Shown piece after piece: positions 57,695-64,000 of a DNA stretch of 64,000 nucleotides. Positions within the stretch are counted from its first letter, which is position 1; every line of letters starts with the position of its first letter. Source of the DNA: Branchiostoma belcheri (lineage: Eukaryota; Chordata; Leptocardii; Amphioxiformes; Branchiostomatidae); contig NW_017802379.1 in assembly GCF_001625305.1 (NCBI RefSeq), forward strand, positions 6,713,567 through 6,777,566, given 5' to 3'. A program made the position numbers and the translations under genes. The notes beneath the pieces were generated by a model. It was not told the origin of the DNA, did no database searches, and worked only from the letters and a program-made list of their open reading frames with translations.

Positions 57695-58147
57695 CAGGGC
57701 TGCCAGAGTATACAGTGCAATTTTACGGAATACAGTGCAATTTTACGGAATACAGTACAATCGTATTTTATACAGTACAATTTTACGGAATACAGTGCAA
57801 TCGTATTAGTATACAGTGCAATTTTATACAGAATACAGTGCAATTGTATTAGTATTTACTAGTAATTACTAGTAAAATTGTACTGTATACTAGTAAAATT
57901 GCACTGTATACAGAAACGTTTGCACTGTATTTCGTAGAATTGCACTGTATACTAATACGACTGTACTGTATTCCGTAAAATTGCACTATATATAAGTACA
58001 ATTACACTGTATTCTGTAAAATTGCACTGTATTTCGTAAAATTGCACTGTATTTCGTAAAATTGCACTGTATTTCGTAAAATTGCACTGTATTCCGTAAA
58101 ATTGCACTGTATTTCGTAAAATTGCACTGTATACTCTGGCACCCCTG
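57695..58147. mobile_element. Fold-back element of 453 bp built from 20-bp units
   Basis: The ends are inverted repeats (CAGGG(C/G)TGCCAGAGTATACA). Inside, the left half repeats GAATACAGTGCAATTTTACG and the right half its reverse complement, so nearly the whole element can fold on itself around about 57860-57880. The five bases TTCTC occur on both sides (57690-57694 and 58148-58152), a likely target-site duplication. A terminal CAGGG-type sequence recalls hAT ends, but a 5-base duplication does not fit hAT's usual eight, so no superfamily is assigned. It has no coding capacity. Confidence 0.9.
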
Positions 58148-58154
58148 TTCTCTT

Positions 58155-58840
58155 CCAACCCGGCGGAAAACACGTCAGCGCCGCCGCGCTGCGGACCGTA
58201 TGGCGGAAGGATCATATCGCCGCCGCGTATCTAAATTGCCTGGCGTTCTCGATGCACGGGCGTATCGGATACAACATAGCCGGGGATTCCGCAAAACCCA
58301 GGCCGCATTAACTCGCCTAACCCGACCGGCCATACATCCGCTTTGGGAAGGCGGCTGGAGCCGGTTGGATATTTGTACTGGGAATAAGTACCGGTGTAGC
58401 GCTGTATTCATGCATACATTTCCAGACTTGGTTCTCCTTCGTTTCACACACGTACACCATTTGTTTTGTTTTCCTCGCTTCATTGTTTCTTTATTACTTT
58501 CCATAATTAACTAAAATGACTGAGATGTTTACTTTTGTTTGCGAGATAGCTCTAATCTCTCGTAGTTTTTCTGAAATGTGTGCACCTTATCTTATCTTTA
58601 AATGATATCTTTGTGATAGCTTCTTGTACACGGGTTTCTTTGCAAAAGTGTCTCGTGTGTGTTTAATGTATTCGTCCTTACTTACATGTTCCCAAAGGCC
58701 TTGACAGTCTGTCACACGTTCTTAAGCCCCGTAAAGAAGCCACATAAATCAAAGACAACTTAGGTTAGAGAATTTGCATCATTGCTCTGTAGGGAGCCAA
58801 ATTCGGTCATCAGCAATCGTATTGCCAAAGCCAGGCTCCT
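58155..58840. other. Intergenic, nothing recognised
   Basis: A GC-rich part at 58160-58360 has overlapping frames on both strands without recognisable domains. Confidence 0.4.
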
Positions 58841-58844
58841 GGAA

Positions 58845-59180
58845 AGGTATTGATAAACTGGTGGATGTGCCAACTACTAAGTAGCCGATACCAGCTCAGA
58901 AAAGAAGAAATAGCCATGCCTTCAAGTACCAGTGTTATCAACCTAGGATTGAGGTGTTCAAAACGCATTTTGCCTAGAACTATCGTAGAGTGGAACTCGC
59001 TGCCAACAAGTACAGTTGGGGCATCATCACTAGATAGCTTTAAACGTTTAGAGTAAGGTGTTCAAAGATTAGGTGTTACATGTCGTTCGGTGTAATGTAT
59101 CCAGCTGCCGCCGCGCCGCGTGCCTGCGAAGCTGGTGTATTACGCCAAAGAGCTGTTATACCGGCTATACAGATGCAGAC
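58845..59180 (+). mobile_element. LINE family A 3' end
   Basis: Encodes PRTIVEWNSLPTSTVGASSL in a readable frame and ends with the family A GC-rich tail (GCGTGCCTGCGAAGCTGGTG, TGTTATACCGGC, ACAGATGCAGA). Truncated at both the RT and endonuclease. Confidence 0.85.
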
Positions 59181-59184
59181 GAAA

Positions 59185-59700
59185 CAATAGCTATCATAAA
59201 ACAACGCAGTTTTTAAGCAAGAATATGTTAAAGAATGTTAAATATAAACAAATGCCTCAACCCCTTAAACAAAGATTTTCAAAAGAGATACTGACTTATT
59301 TCCGTCAATATATCTTTTGCTTGTAAGAAAACTTATACTTCCATTTTGTTAGACATTGAGCCTTAAAACCTCTGAGTGATGTTATGCGCCTGTTATTAGT
59401 TATAGTCGGCTGAATTTTGCGAAGAAGGTGGAGAAAAATACGATTTGATGGATTGAATTGGCGTTGTCGTATTACCCTTTCAATAGAATGGCATGGAACG
59501 AGTCGTGTGTGTCAGAAAAGTTAGAAAGAAGTGTATTTGCTGTGGTGTTTATGTGAAAATAAAACACTTCTTTGGATGAAACAATCCCCAGAAAGCATCC
59601 AAGGCTGTTTGTACCGTGGTTATCGTACAAAACACGCCGTCGCCGAGTCAAGCCAATTTCTGTTAACAGCCGTACGGCCGCTAATAGCACCATTCAGGCA
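59185..59700. other. Intergenic, nothing recognised
   Basis: No exon or repeat recognised. Confidence 0.4.
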
Positions 59701-59707
59701 CCTGCCG

Positions 59708-60022
59708 GGAGTAGGTTTTCCCGCCACTTGATTTCCTCATGACGTCATCAAGTCTCAGACGGTAACATCAGCACATCGGCAGAACGCACTGCACCTGCGC
59801 GATAAGGTCGTATTCGAGTATATAAGGTTAACACTCCGTCTGCAGTTTCTTAATGTTATGTCGGAAAAAAATGTCGTCTGCAACAGGCAAAAGTCTGATG
59901 CAACGTTGACCAAAAATCCAAAGAAAACCGTGAAAATGGGGGTGCAGTACGTTCTGGTTGGAGTAGGTTTTCCCGCCACTAGATTTCCTCATGACGTCAT
60001 CAAGGCTCAGACGGTAACATTG
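59708..60022 (+). repeat. Direct 60-bp repeats with a CRE-like core, 250 bp apart
   Basis: GGAGTAGGTTTTCCCGCCAC, GATTTCCTCATGACGTCATC and CTCAGACGGTAACAT occur at about 59708-59768 and 59960-60022. Between them lies the segment homologous to 17.40-17.53 kb (CAGCACATCGGCAGAACG, CCGTCTGCAGTTT). The long direct ends around a dispersed body could be a small LTR-like or composite element, but no coding or priming features are visible. Confidence 0.8.
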
Positions 60023-60024
60023 GT

Positions 60025-60870
60025 TGTCCCGTTCAGACCGTTACTATGGCAACGTGATGGATGTGGTAAATCGGAGGAAAAGCTTGTTATCACATTGACA
60101 TACTATGTATTCTTCGAGACACAGTTATGTACAAGGTCAAAATGACAGAAGGCCTCGTTTTTATCCCATGAAGTTTCCCATGGTCTAGTTGGGTGTACTT
60201 ATTTCGGTGTTCTCACAAAGACGGGGCTCGAAGATATCGTTTTTTTCTGAGAAAAAAAATATTTTCCCCACGTTCTTTTTACTAAATTTTGAAGCCAAGA
60301 AAACATATACAGACATACATGACACAGGTGATGTATTCAAAGTAAAATGAACGCAAACTCACTTAACTGAAGCAAACTCCAAAAATTCCAAAAATATGCT
60401 TGGAACCCATTCATTAATCATAATTCATAATAATTTGAACATAATGATGCACTTGAAATATTCAACACATAATAAAACTTTTAGTGAAAAAACAAATGTC
60501 AAAAGTCTCAAGAAGAGCGTTAAACCTATTTATGAACAGAAATCTAAAAAAAGAAAATTAAAAAAAACATTTGTTTTCGTTCTCCATCCATCAGGTCTTT
60601 TATTTGGTGACCTACAGAAATTCAAACGCCACGTCGAAAATGAAAAAGAATCGTCCCACACGACAAGAGGCGCCACTGTTAACGTGAAGAGACCGTAGAA
60701 AAGGGTCGTCAGGGAGCGGGAAAGCTCGCCCGAAGGCGGACATTACTCATGATTACAGTTTGCAGCAATTTCGCTAACGACCGGCGAGGCTTCGCTATGA
60801 GAGTGGCTCACTTGTTGCTGACTGTTGTCCTCGTTTCCTTCTCTGTCAATTTCAAACTCGCCATTACAAA
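60025..60870. other. Intergenic, nothing recognised
   Basis: AT-rich up to 60600. A 100-codon lysine-rich frame at 60396-60698 reflects base composition. Confidence 0.4.
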
Positions 60871-60872
60871 AG

Positions 60873-61225
60873 TAAGGCCACGTTGATTTCATTATATGGG
60901 TGACATCCCCGCGCGCATGAAGTTTCGTCCGATGCAAAGTTTTCGATCATACAAAATCATTGCAAAAATTGGAAAACGATACTAATGTCATAGGGTGCCA
61001 AAATGAATTTCAAAGTGACGACGAAAATGCGAAGAAATGGAAATGAAGAGTCTACTATTCGCCATACCATACTCTGTGTGTTCAGTCATTTGTCCAAACT
61101 TCATGACCACGTGAATTTCACAATGAAGGCATAATTTTTGCCAAACTTTTTTTATTCACACGCTCGCATCAATTTTTGGGGTTCGCAGAGGATGTCATCC
61201 ATATAATCAAATCAACAGGGCCTAA
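60873..61225. mobile_element. MITE family D, 353 bp
   Basis: Left end TAAGGCCACGTTGATTTC; reverse-complement right end TTAGGCCCTGTTGATTTG; both continue TATATGG(A/G)TGACATCC. The interior shares TTGGAAAACGATACT and CATGACCACRTAGGTTTCA-like words with the 30.9-kb copy. Confidence 0.88.
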
Positions 61226-61229
61226 CAGA

Positions 61230-61760
61230 GATGCCACCTACTATCGCGAGATTTCCCATTTGGGGTTATGATTCCGAAGTAGAAAGAAAAGGGACAGAGA
61301 GACAGAGAGAGAAAGAACAAACTGTATGACAACTTATAAGATAGGATACAAATGATTTTCAATCAGTCTCTATTTTATAAAATTTATCTGCATATAATTT
61401 GAAGAAAGTAGGAAGACAAAAACGGAATGAAGAAGATATAAGAACGGATAGAAGAAAGATACTCGCTGAGGAATCAAATAGCAGCATCTTAATTAAACAC
61501 CTTCTGCTGTATCCAGTGCCTTGGGTGTACCGTAGCACCCCTCCCGACTGTTGGCGGGTGGATATCGATCTGTTCCCCGGCAGTGCTGGTTCTGGCGGCC
61601 GGCAGTAATTTTCCCCGTCACCAGATAACGCCGGGAGCATTTATAAAGACTGCGGGGAGAGGGCCGGCTTATCAATAACGCAGAGACGGTCTCTGTCAGC
61701 GGCAATGATGTCACTCCTACCCCGCTCACAACTATGAAAGAGGTGCTAGTGTCACGGAAA
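61230..61760. other. Intergenic, nothing recognised
   Basis: Short GA-rich run at about 61292-61315. Chance frames only. Confidence 0.4.
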
Positions 61761-61764
61761 TGAA

Positions 61765-62160
61765 AGAAAACCTACAGTGGGTGTCACTGGAAGAAAATGT
61801 CCAGACTATGCATGATGTACAAAATGACTAATAAACTGGTAGACGTACCAACCACTAAGTATCTAAGCAAAGAAAAGAACAAGAAATAGTCATGCCTTAA
61901 AGTACCAGAGTTATCAACCAAGGATTGAGGTGTTCAAAAATTCATTCTTTCCTAGAACTATCGCAGAATGGAACTCGCTGTCACCAAGTACAGTAGGGGC
62001 ATTATCATTAGATTGCTTTAGGCAGTGTTTAGAGTTAGATGTTCAAGGGTTAGGTAAGAAGTTGTTCGGTGTAATATAGCCAGCTGCCGCCGCGCCGCGT
62101 GCCTGCGAAGCTGGTGTGTTACGCCGAAGGGCGGTTATACCGGCTGTACAGATACAGATA
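61765..62160 (+). mobile_element. LINE family A 3' end
   Basis: Begins in the LQWVSLEE-type block, passes through YQPRIEVFKNSFFPRTIAEW and ends in the GC-rich tail with ACAGATACAGATA. Small deletions break the frame near 61865. Confidence 0.87.
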
Positions 62161-62164
62161 CCCC

Positions 62165-62785
62165 CTGCAAATCAACCTACCGCACCGCACAAGTGTCCTT
62201 GACTTGACTGTTCCCATCTCAAGCTGATCACCCCGCGGATCGATATATACAGTAGCGAGGCGATTAGGCTTGTTTTTTACGCTCGTCACTTAAAGGTGCC
62301 CTACATGCAGTTTTTAAGGCTTGAAAAAAAGATTTTTCAAAATCAATGCGCGCCCATATGATGGAGTAATTTTTATCATTTTGGCTTACTTGCCTTGTTG
62401 CCTCTTAGTATAGTAAGAGATAAAGGGCTGGCCTAGGCTTTACTCAAGAAACCTTTCATCTTGTATATACAATGTAATAAATATGATTTCAAACGTTATA
62501 ACCCCGTCGCTTATTTTGATACGTATACTAAGTTCAAACAACACTATCCAATGTACATCTACATGTAGGGTCATGGAGCCAAAATACCAAAAACTGTGAC
62601 GGACAACGGTTACTGGTAGGATCCTGGGCTGATTTTGGGGGTAAAATCCAGAAAATAAAGGACTCATTTAGGTGGCTTGTTCTGCACTGGGCCAGTATGT
62701 GTCAATATGTCATACAGACTTCGGAGAGAAAAAAATGCGGCTGTTTTTCTCGTTCATAAGAAAGTGTTCTTTCATGTTAGCATAC
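62165..62785. other. Intergenic, nothing recognised
   Basis: No exon or repeat recognised. Confidence 0.4.
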
Positions 62786-62789
62786 GGTA

Positions 62790-62955
62790 TTAGTGTATGG
62801 TGAGCCAGATCAATGTTGATTTTATTGATTAATTGACTGATCAATTTGGGTATAGTTAATTGATTGGTTATTTGATTAATTAACTGATTGATTCGTGTAA
62901 TCAACTGGTTGGCTCAGCGATTGATTGGTTTAATCGATCGATTAATTGACTTGTA
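62790..62955. repeat. Degenerate TTGATTAAT-rich low-complexity tract
   Basis: ATTGATTAATTGACTGATCA, GGTTATTTGATTAATTAAC and TTTAATCGATCGATTAATTG are close variants of one ATTGATTRA-type motif. Confidence 0.8.
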
Positions 62956-63191
62956 TCCAATCGAATTAAGGCTCAAATCATACCCGTGTGTACTAATACT
63001 AGTAGGTCTGTCAAGTAACCTATAAATTTGATTTTGTGGTTTAAGAAATCGTAAAGATCAGATGTCCATCACCTTAAGGTTCCTTTGGAGTTGCTGTTAT
63101 GTCTGAAAACAAGTCGACGAGAATCCTTACAGATGGGACATAAGAGTACCTGAGTAGCGTACACAAATGCCCTTTAGGCCGCCTGCTGGAC

Positions 63192-63655
63192 TAAGGCCAA
63201 AGCAAGTAATTTTTATGGATGACATCCGCGCGCGCATTGATTTTCGCCTGCTTTTGAAAAAAAAAGAAGAAATTTTGTTTGTTTCTGACGGTGGTCAACA
63301 TGCCTAAAATGGACAAATTGTTGAAAAGCCTATCTGTTAGAGACCATCAGTTATCCAGCATTTGATGGCAAATGTTGACAGTCTAAGGGTTTTTTTTATC
63401 ACGTATTATCTTTTCAACAATTGTTAATTGAGATATATACACATCTACAATGACAGGTGACATTGTTAAATACATGAATAAAGACCTGCTGGTTGTGTTG
63501 TCATGTTTTGTCGCCTCAATTCTAGTTTAACAAGGTTTACGATCTCAAAAGTTGAAAATGTAGGAATCTTGTTTTTTTCTTATTTGTTCGCCCTATCGCA
63601 TTAAATTAGAGTCTGAGGAGGATGTCATCCATAAAATTTACGTGCTATAGGCTAA
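63192..63655. mobile_element. MITE family C, 464 bp, inverted relative to the 33.4-kb copy
   Basis: Left end TAAGGCCAAAGCAAGTAATT, then TATGGATGACATCC; right end GGATGTCATCCATAAAATTT, then GCTATAGGCTAA. The right-hand interior (ACAAGGTTTACGATCTCAAA) is the reverse complement of the left interior of the other copies. Confidence 0.85.
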
Positions 63656-63659
63656 GGTG

Positions 63660-64000
63660 AAACACCTCGTCAGTGATAGATTTTCTGCCGTGGAGCATGC
63701 CTGTATCCAGCTCTCTTGTGTTTTAAGCCCCAGTGCGCGGGGCATGTACGAGGAAAACACCCATTTCCGGGAAAATGGTACACACTTACTGGAATATGGT
63801 AGCAGGCTTGTAGCTAGGCTTGTATCTGGTAACTTTCATGATACGACAGTTAAATGGGTCATTATGTAACATTTTTGCACCAAAAAATTGAAATATTTCA
63901 ATTCCAAGAAATCTTGGTGTGACTGTAATTTACTTTGATTTTTTACCATATCTGTGTAATTATTTTCTCACATTTCTGACATTTATGGTTGGCGCTAAAA
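63660..64000. other. Window end, nothing recognised
   Basis: A 70-codon plus frame at 63657 begins inside the MITE end and has no recognised domain. Confidence 0.4.

Overview
The window reads as nuclear DNA of an invertebrate animal, most likely a cephalochordate (amphioxus, Branchiostoma). Genes are split by short GT-AG introns. The recognisable proteins are metazoan: a neuropeptide-FF-type GPCR, an ER-lumenal JmjC protein, DRAM-family membrane proteins and a two-EF-hand protein. Much of the rest is tandem repeats, tRNA-derived SINEs, non-LTR retrotransposon ends and short non-autonomous DNA transposons. The genus is an inference, because no marker gene fixes it.

Layout. 1-15 kb: no convincing exons, but six tandem arrays (43 bp at 0.2 kb, about 65 bp at 1 kb, about 160 bp at 4.9 kb, about 138 bp at 8.7 kb, and about 180 bp and 160 bp from 10.4 to 12.9 kb), SINEs and LINE 3' ends. 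15.1-16.3 kb (+): the last two coding exons of a rhodopsin-class peptide GPCR. 16.5-34 kb: a gene desert with a DNA transposon split by a LINE insertion (19.3-21.0 kb), a 250-bp tandem array (23.5-24.6 kb) and a 4.5-kb satellite of about 30 monomers (24.9-29.5 kb). 34.0-39.2 kb (-): a nearly complete multi-exon gene for an ER-retained JmjC protein that ends in HDEL and appears to lack two of the three iron ligands. 40.5-43.0 kb: two intronless DRAM-like coding regions, head to head. 43.4-46.2 kb (-): a small secreted protein gene with two alternative or duplicated terminal exons. 46.7-50.0 kb (+): a five-exon EF-hand protein with an N-terminal dual-acylation signal, divergent from the secreted-protein gene across 557 bp. 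50-64 kb: no genes seen; dispersed repeats, an 18-bp minisatellite, a fold-back element and further LINE and MITE copies.

No operon or joint pathway is implied. The linked relationships are the two divergent pairs (DRAM with DRAM, secreted protein with EF-hand protein) and local exon and flank duplications around 43-50 kb. The least expected observations are the ER JmjC protein with substituted metal-ligand positions, the fold-back element made of 20-bp units, and a 14-base core (TCCTTGGTGCTGAA) shared by the minisatellite at 0.2 kb, the 4.5-kb satellite and separate dispersed repeats at 49-57 kb.
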